NCBI GenBank assembly: GCA_026929865.2
Contig: CM049397.1
Coordinates: 1,426,001 to 1,490,000 of the forward strand
Direction: 5' to 3'
DNA: 64,000 nucleotides
Origin: Hyperoplus lanceolatus
Taxonomy: Eukaryota; Chordata; Actinopteri; Uranoscopiformes; Ammodytidae
Shown here one piece after another: positions 1-8,989 of the stretch. Made by a program: the position numbers and the translations under genes. Below the pieces are notes generated by a model. The model was not told the DNA's origin. It saw only the letters and a list, made by a program, of their open reading frames with translations, and searched no databases. Numbering within the stretch: the first letter of the stretch is position 1; each line of letters begins with the position of its first letter.

Positions 1-279
1 TATTAGTCTGCAAGGATGTGTAATGTAACAGAAATGTAGCACAAGGGAAAGTTAAAGCAGTGCTCTATTGATTTGATTTTGTGTAAAGTTTTGGTACAAT
101 GTTTTTATTTATATTTTTCTTTGTGGAAATGCATCGACTTAATTGGTTAATAATTAGGATAAAAAATGCTACGCAAAGATTTGTAAACTAGCAGGAATAT
201 TGCATAGTCGATCACATAGATATGAAAGCAGTGTTATGTCTACGTGACAGTCCAATAAAAAAAAATTGTCACTAAAATT
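1..279. other. Unassigned AT-rich sequence
   Basis: No open frame, repeat terminus or RNA motif that I can name. The sequence is AT-rich. Confidence 0.5.
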
Positions 280-365
280 AATATATAATTGTGGTAAGAT
301 ATCGTGATCTCAATATTGATCAAAATAATCCTGATAATCATTTTGGCCATAATCGTGTAGCCCTA
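280..365 (-). repeat. hAT-type terminal fragment (TAGGGCTACACGAT end)
   Basis: Read on the minus strand this begins TAGGGCTACACGATTATGG at 365 and continues with alternating ATTATTTTGATCAATATTG-like sequence, as in a common fish hAT non-autonomous family. Only one end is visible, so it is a truncated copy or its partner lies outside the window. The superfamily assignment is from remembered terminal sequence. Confidence 0.45.
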
Positions 366-1009
366 CTACCCCATCTCAACCTTTTGGCAGACAAGAGATT
401 CTTTTTTAGAAATGCCCTGGTGTCGAGGAGATGCCAAAGAGTCTAATATATCACACATTGAGTTAAGCTTCTGGTGAGAGAAGACTTGAGAAGTAGATTT
501 GCCGCAAAACCAGAAGTTGGGTCCAGTTTCTAGAAACATTACTGCCCTCCAGCTACCGGGTATGCTCTACTGATGGAAGCATTAAGTCATTAAACTTTCT
601 CAGAACAAATGAGCCCTGTGTTGTCAGGACTCCTTAGTCTATTACTATTTCTTACATGGCACTTACAAATACTCTGTTCTGATTGGTCAATCACGGCATT
701 CTACAGGTCTGTTATTTCCAGCAAGACAGACCGCTGTCAAGGATTTAATGACGATTGCTAAGGGTCTTCATCAGTCCTGGCTAACCCGCGGCTCCCGAGC
801 CCCATAGTTTCATACGGCTCTTACGTTCGTATCAAATTTTGTGTTTATTTAATTTTTTTTTTAATTTAAATATTATTTATTACTATTTATTTTTTTAATG
901 TGTATGCATGTTCGCAAACGATTAATTGAGGACGCAACATTAAACTGCTGGCTCAGCTTGGAGGGACGTTTTCCGTGAGTAAACAATTTGTGTCAAGTTC
1001 ACTCCGAAA
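366..1009. other. Unassigned stretch
   Basis: No supported gene. It includes an A/T tract around 838-900. The region just upstream of 1010 may be the 5' part of the same transposon that supplied the zinc-finger fragment, but no terminus can be identified. Confidence 0.4.
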
Positions 1010-1209
1010 ATGGCAGGGAAAAAATGCACAGCAAAACGAAAATACGTTTTTAACAGTGGGAGAGTTTGTATTTTTTTGTTGAACATAGTGGCAAGCCATT
1101 CTGCCTTATATGCCAGGAGTCATTAGCACATTTCAAGGCTTCAAATCTTCAGCGCCACTTCAGCTCACTCCATGCTAACAGTATAAGTCCCAGTAAGCAA
1201 CATGCATAG
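1010..1209 (+). pseudogene. BED-type zinc-finger fragment of a hAT-like transposase
   Basis: An ATG at 1010 opens a basic stretch (MAGKKCTAKRKYVF). After a one-frame shift near 1057 the codons from 1060 read ESLYFFVEHSGKPFCLICQE, then a helix-like segment ending NLQRHFSSLH, and stop at TAG 1207. The C-x2-C followed by H-x4-H pattern is that of BED-type fingers at the N-terminus of hAT transposases and of host genes derived from them. Only the finger remains; no RNase-H-like catalytic domain follows. The frameshift and the short length mark it as a relic. A domesticated single-exon gene is unlikely because the frame is broken and nothing downstream continues it. Confidence 0.6.
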
Positions 1210-2331
1210 TAAGAGAAAAACGCTGCTTTAAATTGTTATATTTTTGTGTGTGGACTTGGTTGAACTGAGAGTTTGTGTGTGAGGTAGTGCACACAATGTT
1301 CATTGTTGAAAATGACTGGCCTGTGGTCTTAGTACTGTAGGAGTCCATTTCTGTCATTATCAGAAACGATCTGCCTAGTGTGGGGCCCCTAACTTTTTTT
1401 TTTTTAATAAATAATGCTTTTGCATGCTACGCGTTAAAAATAAAAGTGGAATCCAGTAGGTTCATAGATGGATTATTAGATAATGGGCCCCTGGGCCCAA
1501 TATCTAATAAGCAGAAGGAAATAACTCTACTTTTACCACAAGCAAGGCACTTACTTGTCTTCTTATTTTCTTGTGAACACATGCCACAGCCACTTCTTAA
1601 CTCAACAAAGTCTTTATCCTTATCTCGCTAACAGGTAGAAAGCTCATGAAAATGCTAGGGGGTGGTATGGGAACATTGCTCTATTGTAAATACTCTACAA
1701 CTCTTAATCTCATATTAGACGCAATTAAAGTTCATCAATGTCAGTGGTAGGTTGTTTATGATAATGTCTGTAAAGAAATTCAATAAAAATGGGTCACTTC
1801 CATTAAGAGACCTTGGGAAGAAGTCAAATTCTTGTTTCGGCTGGGCTATTTGTCTAAAATGTGTTTGTCAAATAATGCCATTTATTTTCAACCTGTGCAT
1901 ACAGCAAGTTATCTGGGTGCAAATAATAGTATCTAAGCACATGCTATCAGCATACCTTTGCCGGAATGTTATCTTTCAGAACCTGCAAAGCTACATAAAG
2001 GCCATTCATGTTTGTCTGTACGAGTAGATATATAATCAACTTGAATTTCAACTCGATGAGAATCAAATAATCAATTAACATTTTTAACCACAGTGATATC
2101 CCACTCCTATAATTGGAGGCATGTGTGTTTGTTTGTGTTTGTGTGCATGTAGACCTGCTACAGGCACCACTTCATCCCATGCTTCTAAACTTTGCCAGAA
2201 TATTCTCTAGGGGTCCTGACAAATAAAATAATGACGTTGTGGCGACAAAATTAATGATTTAAAACGTTCTATTCAAACACTCACCATACATACTCCTTCC
2301 AGAGGGTTGCGGTAGTAGACCTCAACATAAC
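1210..2331. other. Unassigned stretch
   Basis: Small frames of 60-91 codons are present but have no recognisable domain. GGGCCCCTGGGCCC near 1484-1497 is a short palindrome. A GT-rich patch lies around 2122-2150. No transposon ends could be paired. Confidence 0.4.
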
Positions 2332-2404
2332 TTACCCGACACACGGTGACTGTAATATGCCAATGGTGCCAACCGCCAAATATGCAGAAGAAGTTAGGCT
2401 ACCT
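2332..2404 (+). repeat. Interrupted copy of a locally duplicated unit
   Basis: The segment from TTACCCGACACACGG onward resembles the sequence starting at about 4783, including CTGTAAT, CCAA and GCAGAAG blocks. It is cut at 2404 by the hAT insertion and resumes at 4680, so the insertion sits inside a small tandem duplication. Confidence 0.55.
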
Positions 2405-2664
2405 CAGGGCCGGCGGTAGCCAGGGGCCAGGGTGGACCGTGCCCACCCAAATGTGGGCTGTGCCCACCCAATCCAAAAAAATAAAAAAAATATTATTTAT
2501 TTATTTTTTTAGATGGAAGTCCAGACCCACTATCGGACGGACCTGTTCATTCGCTGTCCAAGAAAATGTCAAATAAAATTCAGACAATTTTTTAATACTA
2601 AAGAATATACCATTACCATGAATTGCTTCTAATCGTATTATTGGGTGGGCAGGACAGCCTGCCT

Positions 2665-2776
2665 CCAAGTTACCCACCCGCTTATAGTGGTCACTGGTCA
2701 GCAGAGCCAGCCCGAGGCATGAGCTAAATGAACGGTTGCTTAGGGTCCCGACTGCCAGGGGCCCCCCCCGATTTTT
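2665..2776 (+). repeat. hAT-like end fragment inserted in copy 1
   Basis: This block (CAGAGCCAGCCCGAGGCAT onward, then a C-run) is absent from the matching position of copy 2 near 29570. It looks like the left end of a different hAT family. No right end or target duplication was found. Confidence 0.45.
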
Positions 2777-3176
2777 TTTTATTTTGTGTGTTTGATATCA
2801 ACATCATATTACGAAAATGTAAATTATCATACAATAAAAGGAATTCAATGTTTTAGTAGATAGTTAATAGCTTAATAATTGAATCAGATCATTTGGGAGG
2901 TAATCCGAGGTTAACTGATCACGTCACGTTCAAGTCCATGGCATGCACAGTATGTATTGAGTTTATTTAAAAATATTTGAAAATGGGGCTGCACTCAGTT
3001 GCCCATGCACTGTGTATAGTCTATAGCCTTGTCTGTGGAAAAAAAGATAACTGGACAACAGAGTTCTTCTGCTTCGTTCCTCTCACTGCATTTAGATGAA
3101 TTCATTATATTACAGAAAAATATGTCCCGTAAAAGAAAAAGAGCACCAAGCCCATCCCGGAGGACCCTGCATAATA

Positions 3177-3988
3177 TACTCAACAAAAATATAAACGCAA
3201 CACTTACGCAATATTACCATTTCTCTCAAACATTGTTCACAAATCTGTCTAAATGTGTGATAGTGAGCACTTCTGCTTTGCTGAGATAATCCATCCCACC
3301 TCACAGATGTGCCACATCAAGATGCTGATCTGACATCATGATTAGTGCACAGGTGTGCCTTAGACTGTCCAAAATAAAAGGCCACTCTGAAATGTGCAGT
3401 TTTGTCTCACAGCAAAATGCCACAAGCATTGAGGGAGCGTGCAATTGGCATGCTGACAGCAGGAATGTCAACCAGATCTGTTGCTCGTGCATTGAATGTT
3501 CATTTCTCCACCATAAGCCGTCTCCAAAGGCGTTTCAGAGAATATGGCAGTACATCCAACCGGCTGGACCAACATTCCACAGGCCAGAATTGACAATCTG
3601 ATAAACTCTATGCGAAGAAGATGTGTTGCACTGCATGAGGCAAATGGTGGTCACACCAGATACTGACTGGTTCTGAGTCCCCAGACCTCCAATAAAGCAA
3701 AAAAAAAATGCACATTTCAGAGTGGCCTTTTATTGTGGACAGTCTAAGGCACACCTGTGCACTAATCATGATGTCAGATCAGCATCTTGATGTGGCACAC
3801 CTGTGAGGTGGGATGGATTATCTTAGCAAAGCAGAAGTGCTCACTATCACACATTTAGACGGATTTGTGAACAATGTTTGAGAGAAATGGTAATATTGTG
3901 TATCTGGAATGAATTTTAGATCTTTAAGTCCATCTCATGAAAAATGGGAGCAAAAACAAAAGTGTTGCGTTTATATTTTTGTTGAGTG
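3177..3988 (+). mobile_element. Tc1-type deletion derivative inserted in hAT copy 1
   Basis: Both ends match the Tc1 family at 24112-25737 (ACTCAACAAAAATATAAA). TA dinucleotides at 3175-3176 and 3989-3990 flank it, and the unoccupied site is present at 29997-29998. The left arm has lost about 70 bp relative to the full 280-bp inverted repeat. The interior keeps the transposase start and its last codons joined by a deletion of most of the catalytic region. Confidence 0.9.
3402..3593 (+). CDS. Truncated Tc1 transposase: N-terminal helix-turn-helix only
   Basis: A 63-codon open frame that contains only the N-terminal DNA-binding region of a Tc1 transposase. The natural start is probably the second methionine (MPQALRERAIGML, from 3417). 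GMSTRSVARALNVHFSTISR is a typical paired-like helix-turn-helix. After about residue 55 the frame crosses the internal deletion and reads a few unrelated residues before the stop. Unlike the longer copy at 24112, this copy keeps GGAGC in the ALRERA segment, so its N-terminus is unbroken. Product and expression are unknown. A DNA-binding fragment without a catalytic domain could act as a competitor for transposon ends, but that is inference. Confidence 0.55.
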   Translation: MSHSKMPQALRERAIGMLTAGMSTRSVARALNVHFSTISRLQRRFREYGSTSNRLDQHSTGQN

Positions 3989-4687
3989 TATTTTATTTCA
4001 AATTTATATTTTATGGAAAATCCATGTGTCTTTCTTCAATAGCTTCTAATTCATCTGACCCAGTGTCTCCAAATTATTTGTTCACACAAAATTCCTCAGA
4101 TTTAGCCTCTTAATTTTCCTCTCAAAGTGCACCAGATTCATGCATTTCACTTTAAAAAGGTAAAAAAAAATCTCCCGGGGGAGCATACCCCCGGACCCCC
4201 GTAGCAGGGACGTGACCTCGACTGGCTATTTTCACCTAGCTGGACATCGGAGCCAATAGTGGAAAGACTATATATCTATATAGTGTGTATAGTATATAGC
4301 TCTGGACTACCACCATCCAGGTTGCCCTGTCCCAAAGCTTTCTCTTCAATTAGCTCAGGAGGCCTAAAAAAATACATTATGTTGTATATAATGTATCTTT
4401 TTTATATATAATATTGTACGTTATTCATAAACATTTGGAAAAAAAACAAACATGCAAGAATCAAATCTCCCACACAGCAACACTCAAAGTTTATTTGCAT
4501 ATTGTGTTCTACACAATTCACAGTAAATGTGCCAAAAAGCAGACGCAGAGTTCTTACAAGGGTAAAAAAAAGTGTCTTGCACGCCCTGCGCGCGATCGCA
4601 TCTTCGGTCTCTCTGCCCAGTGTGCCCACCTAAAATTTCTACAGGCCCACCCTAATCTGACTGTCTAGAACCAGGCCTGCGCTACCT

Positions 4688-4960
4688 GATAAGAGGCTTC
4701 CCACCATGTTCCTATTATGAAAGCTTCACACTCGCATAGGACAGCAACCGCGGCCATTACAACTCTGTGACGTCCAATTCTTACCCGACACACGGCAGCT
4801 GTAATGCCAACGATGTCAACAGCCATATAAACAAAAGCAGAAGTTACCGGATAACAGCTTGACACTTGCATACGGACTGACTAACAGCCGCGGCCATTAC
4901 AACTCTGTGAGATGAGTTATCACCGCCGACCACGTCGCATACGGACTAAACGGATGCTGT
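4688..4960 (+). repeat. Tandem duplication, unit about 141 bp
   Basis: CCGCGGCCATTACAACTCTG occurs at about 4748 and again at about 4889, and CATACGGACT occurs at about 4871 and 4937. With the interrupted unit at 2332-2404 there are at least two and a half copies. No coding capacity was recognised. Confidence 0.6.
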
Positions 4961-5107
4961 CGCTGGGTGTGCCCCCGGACCCCCCTGGAAGGTCCTGAGG
5001 CCACTCAGGGGGGCTACAAAACCTCTCAGCCCCAGGGCCTAATGGCATGTTGAGGCGGGTCTGGCAATATGGGTTCATGCAGTTATTCAAGGTACAGTAT
5101 ACCAACT
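4961..5107. other. Unassigned GC-richer stretch
   Basis: Contains GTGTGCCCCCGGACCCCCC, similar in style to the CCCGGACCCCC block inside the hAT copies, which suggests a transposon-derived piece. No termini were found. Confidence 0.3.
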
Positions 5108-5240
5108 TATATTGAACATATAAAGAATGATCAATATATGTTTAAATAAATATATATTTTGCATTTTTATAGTAGGTAGATCATCTTGACTTGGTCATTT
5201 TAAAAGTAGCTCATGAGCTGAAAAAGTGTGGTCACCCCTG
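5108..5240 (-). repeat. hAT-type terminal fragment (CAGGGGTGACCACAC end)
   Basis: On the minus strand the fragment starts CAGGGGTGACCACACTTTTT at 5240 and continues AGCTCATGAGCTACTTTTAA, a frequent fish hAT MITE terminus. The other end is not seen. Confidence 0.5.
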
Positions 5241-5424
5241 ATCTAGTTCATCTAATGCCAGCCCCTCATAACTAATAACTGTCAGTGTCCATGCCTAGCA
5301 TTGATTTACTTTAACAAACCGCTCTTGTGGTAAGAGGAAGGTTTGGTAAGACTTTGCATAAAGTAGACACTCATCAGCATTAATTGATGCTTAACCAATG
5401 CCCAGGTCATCCTCATGGTTCCTA

Positions 5425-5512
5425 CAGCTTAATGCAAGTCAAATTTAAGACTTTTTAAGACCTTTTTAATGCCACTTGAAATTAAATTTAAGACCAACGA
5501 CGCAATCAACAG
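5425..5512 (+). repeat. Dispersed repeat fragment (TTTAAGACTTTTTAAGACC)
   Basis: The phrase AAATTTAAGACTTTTTAAGA followed by CCTTTTTAATGCCACTTGAA belongs to a dispersed fish repeat I recognise as hAT-associated. There are no flanking duplications. Confidence 0.4.
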
Positions 5513-6469
5513 AAAAGGAAAAAGGTATTGTCTCGGTGTTCAGACACCAGTAACTCTGCTTTCAGCGTAGACGTCATTATCTGTATCTGTTCAACCAACA
5601 AAATAATCTGTATATGTATCTGTATTCGGATATGAAGCCGGAAATGGCCGGGCGTATGTCTGTTTTTTGCAATTATTGTCCCTTCAGTGCATCAAATAGT
5701 TTTACTATTGGCATATAATTAATTATGAGATACATTTCTACCTCATACTGTACTTTTCATCCGTTTCTCTCTCTCATTATAAGTTATATGAACTGTCTGA
5801 GCCCCACTAGCCCTTTGACTGGGGGATATAATGAACATTCAGAATCTGAAACAGAACAGTGTTACATCACAGTAATTCAATTTGTCTGTTTTATTTTTCA
5901 TCTTTCTTTCTCCCTTTTTATTTTTAACTCGACAAAGTTTTATGATATATCGATCCGAGATCTAATCGATCTATTTTGCCCAATTTATTTCCCTCTACTC
6001 TCTCACTCACTCTGTCGCTCTATCTCTCGGTTTTTTTCTAACTTGGTTCAATGAATAATTACTTTGTATCAGGAAACAGCGTTTAGTGCTCTACAAGTGA
6101 TCAACGCACAAAGATGATACTTTTTTCAGAAAATCTATCAGTTAACAGATTTTATGAACTAAACAGGCGAAGCGTCACATATCAAATATTTAAAGATCGA
6201 TTTAGTCTATTTCATAGCATTATACAGTCCACTGCCTGCTACTAGAGAGACGTGGTCCATGTTCAGAGGTTTGAAATAAATGAAAGGCAGGAAGGGCCGA
6301 CGGTGACCCGGGCTGCAGAAAATTCCAGCAAAATGGAGATAGACCGCGGGTAACGGAGCCATGCATAAATGCAGCTGGTCTTTCTCCTCTCCGCCACGGC
6401 AGCGGACATGAACAGCTGATCGGTGCCACTATAGTTAAGGCAGCACGCACTGCGTCAATTTAGCGCTTA
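5513..6469. other. Unassigned stretch
   Basis: A 109-codon frame at 5725-6054 is AT-rich with no domain and is probably chance. GTATCTGTATTCGGATATG near 5600-5635 resembles the interior of the hAT family whose end lies at 6592. Confidence 0.35.
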
Positions 6470-6592
6470 ATAAATACATATTTTTTCCCCGAATATAACG
6501 AGACTATTCGGGAAGTAGAAATATTCGGCTTGATCTCATTATCCATGCTTTTCAGAATAGCCTACACATGTTCGGATTCGGGCTCATCCCTA
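6470..6592 (-). repeat. hAT-type terminal fragment (TAGGGATGAGCCCGAAT end)
   Basis: On the minus strand the sequence starts TAGGGATGAGCCCGAATCC at 6592 and runs into ATTCG-rich subterminal sequence. A left partner could lie in 5550-5650, where similar ATTCGG motifs occur, but I could not define it. Confidence 0.45.
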
Positions 6593-6617
6593 GTAGGCGT
6601 GCAACCTAACAACCTAA

Positions 6618-6881
6618 GCCTTTTATTGTGGACAGTCTAAGGCACACCTGTGCACTAATCATGATGTCAGATCAGCATCTTGACGTGGCACACCTGTGAG
6701 GTGGGATGGATTATCTCAGCAAAGCAGAAGTGCTCACTATCACACATTTAGACAGATTTGTGAACAATGTTTGAGAGAAATGGTAATATTGTGTATCTGG
6801 AATGAATTTTAGATCTTTAAGTCCATCTCATGAAAAATGGGAGCAAAAACAAAAGTGTTGCGTTTATATTTTTGTTGAGTG
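6618..6881 (+). repeat. Lone right arm of the Tc1 family
   Basis: 264 bp match the right inverted repeat of the element at 24112-25737, ending GTTGAGTG at 6881 followed by TA. The left side stops abruptly inside the arm. No left arm or transposase lies nearby, so the copy was truncated by deletion or recombination. Confidence 0.85.
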
Positions 6882-6883
6882 TA

Positions 6884-7104
6884 ATTACTTTTTTAAAGTA
6901 ACGTTCCCAACACTGGTGATAAGGGCATATAGTTGTTTATATTTACTTAACACCCAGTCCATTTTACCTGCTAAAACAAAATTGTTTTTATTTGACTGAA
7001 ATCACTTTAATCTCCGGTTGCAGGATTCGAAATAATATTAATCTCAAAAGGAATCTAGTTGTAGTCTTGCAATTCTGTGACTGAAAACTCAGAGAACTAA
7101 TGAC
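6884..7104. other. Short unassigned spacer
   Basis: No recognisable feature between the Tc1 arm and the Harbinger-like element. Confidence 0.4.
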
Positions 7105-7107
7105 TAA

Positions 7108-8117
7108 TGGCGCTTTTCCACTGCATGGTATCAGCTCAACTCGACTCGACTCAACTCGCATTTTTGGCGTTTCCACCGCAAAAACATAGTACCTGGTACC
7201 TACTGAGGCTGCTTTTTTTGGTATCCCCTCGCTCTAGGTTCCAAGCGAGCTGAGCCGATGCTAAAAGGTGACGTCAGCAGACAGCCGGCCGCTGATTGGC
7301 CAGATACTACCGTCTGGCCAATCAGTGGCCGGCCTTATGCCGACGCTTCTGATTGGCCAGAGACTACCGGCTTCATTCTGTTTTTTATTCTCCCCAACTC
7401 TCCGGGACTTTTGAGTGTATTTTGTCTCGCCGCGTGCAGCCTTCTCTGGCTCTCTTTCATTTGATTTGCATCACAGATCCGAATTTTTTTTGCCATATAT
7501 TCGCTAAGCTCACCCAGTTGTGTTGGTTGTTGGGGAAGTTACATACGAGAGGAGACATGTAGGGCAGCTAGGCTAAATAGCCTACAGAAGCCAGCTGGGA
7601 CAGACATGATAGCGAGCGATTACATTACAAGCCTCGGACTGAACTAATTACCTCAATAAAATATTCAGGCTGAGACACGGCTTGCATTTGAAAACACGTA
7701 TCCTGAAACACTAAACAACTTCAACTTTATCATGTCCGTGTTTACGTGCATAGGTACGTGACGCATCCCTACAGCTGACTGAGTGGCAGAGTCACACATC
7801 GGGATACCAACCCTCCCTTTTAATGGCCCGTCACAATATTCTTTTACTTATTTTGGCAAACAGATACAAGGGGGTTATTTCTTTAAAAAAATCATCCGCG
7901 TTTTTGGCGGTTGGTTCAGTTAATAGTGCAACAACTGCTCGTAATTTCTGCTTTGCTACTTTGCTCCGGAGTTGGCTTTCAGCACCTTTGTATGACGACC
8001 CCGCCCACATCCAGGAGGTACTATTTGCAGTGGAAAATGACCCATGCTGCTACCAAACCAAGTTAAATTGAGTCGAGTTGAGTCGAGTCGAGCTATATGT
8101 GCGGTGGAAAAGCGCCA
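7108..8117. mobile_element. PIF/Harbinger-like non-autonomous element
   Basis: Ends TGGCGCTTTTCCACTGCA and, from the right, TGGCGCTTTTCCACCGCA. TAA flanks both sides (7105-7107 and 8118-8120), fitting the 3-bp TWA target of PIF/Harbinger. Subterminal TCGACTCGACTCAACTCG-type repeats and two GATTGGCCAG blocks lie inside. Short frames inside have no transposase or Myb motif. Confidence 0.8.
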
Positions 8118-8159
8118 TAATTGTCTTCAGGTGTGAGTTGATTGTCTTTAGATGTGAGA

Positions 8160-8369
8160 TGCTGCGTCCACACCAAAAGCGTTTGGGGCGGAAGGGGCGG
8201 TCACTTTACATACAAAGTCAATGTACAGACACGAATAGAGAAAGTCTTCTCGCGCGCTGCGAAATTTGCGTGAGTTGAAAATATTCATCTCACGCGTGAG
8301 GTCCCGCGGTGATTATCACGCGATTCGCGCGGAGCAACGCAAATTTTCGCGTTTGGTTTGGACACAGCA
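8160..8369. mobile_element. Small MITE, 210 bp
   Basis: Ends TGCTGCGTCCACACCAAA and, from the right, TGCTGTGTCCAAACCAAA. The flanking trinucleotide AGA is present on both sides (8157-8159 and 8370-8372). The interior is rich in CGCG. A 3-bp duplication suggests Harbinger, although AGA is not its usual target. Confidence 0.6.
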
Positions 8370-8383
8370 AGAGGGTGTCAGTC

Positions 8384-8682
8384 TTCAGTCTTTTCAATGT
8401 CTTTTAAAAGTCCTCTGAAGAGTGCTCTTCAGTTGGCTGGATGTTGTAAAGGGGGTTTTCTTTACCATGGAAAGGATCCTGCGATCATCCACCACTGTTG
8501 TCTTCCTTGGACGTCCAGGCCTTTTTGTTTTGCACAGCTCGCAGTGCGTTCTTTTTTTCTCAGAATGTACCAAACTGTTGATTTGGCCACTTCCAATGTT
8601 TCTGCTATCTCTCTGATGGATTGTTCTTGTTTTTTCAGCCTATGGCCTGTTTCACTTGCATTGAGAGCTCCTTTGACTGCAT
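8384..8682 (-). pseudogene. Tc1-like transposase N-terminus, broken
   Basis: From ATG at 8682 the frame reads MQSKELSMQVKQA and then hits TGA. In the neighbouring frame it continues with a helix-turn-helix region (SIREIAETLEVAKSTVWYIL) and a KRPGRPRKT-type GRPR hook, a hallmark of Tc1 transposases between the two helix-turn-helix subdomains. The DDE catalytic domain is missing because the element ends at about 8384. At least one frameshift near codon 13 separates the start from the DNA-binding region. The plus-strand frame of 137 codons over the same bases is an antisense shadow. Confidence 0.65.
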
Positions 8683-8985
8683 GTTGTAGGTTCCCAGCAA
8701 CAACTTACACTCCTGGAATCAACTCCAGACCTTTTACCTGCTTAATTGATGATGAAATAACAAAGGAATAGCCCACACCTGTCCATGAAACAGATTTTAA
8801 GTCAATTGTCCAATTACTTTTGGTCCCTCGAAAAATGGGGTCACATATATCAAAGAGCTGTAATTCCTTAACTCTTCCTCCAATTTGGATGTGAATACCC
8901 TTAAATTAAAACTTTGCACATTAAGCCAGTTTTCATTATATAACTGTATCTTGAATATGTTTGAGGAAACCTCAACCTGAGTGAA
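8384..8985 (-). mobile_element. Second Tc1-like subfamily, 5' half only
   Basis: On the minus strand this carries a Tc1-type 5' region (GACCCCATTTTTCGAGGGAC and an upstream AT-rich arm) followed by the start of a transposase at 8682. It is distinct from the family at 24112. It ends abruptly next to the MITE at 8160-8369 and lacks the catalytic two thirds. Confidence 0.6.
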
Positions 8986-8989
8986 TAGT

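Larger units (their letters stand above)
2405..4679. mobile_element. hAT-type non-autonomous element, copy 1
   Basis: The left end is CAGGGCCGG and the right end, reverse-complemented, is CAGGCCTGG. The flanks are GGCTACCT (2397-2404) and CGCTACCT (4680-4687), a 7/8 match to an 8-bp duplication as expected for hAT. A second copy lies at 29341-30677 and shows that the Tc1 derivative and a roughly 110-bp block are later insertions. Near 3029-3175 a short basic frame (MSRKRKRAPSPS) preceded by TTACAG could be a remnant of a transposase exon, but no catalytic domain is present. Confidence 0.75.

Noticed and set aside
8358..8771. 137-codon plus-strand open frame
   Set aside because: It is antisense to the Tc1-like transposase N-terminus on the minus strand, whose motifs explain the sequence.
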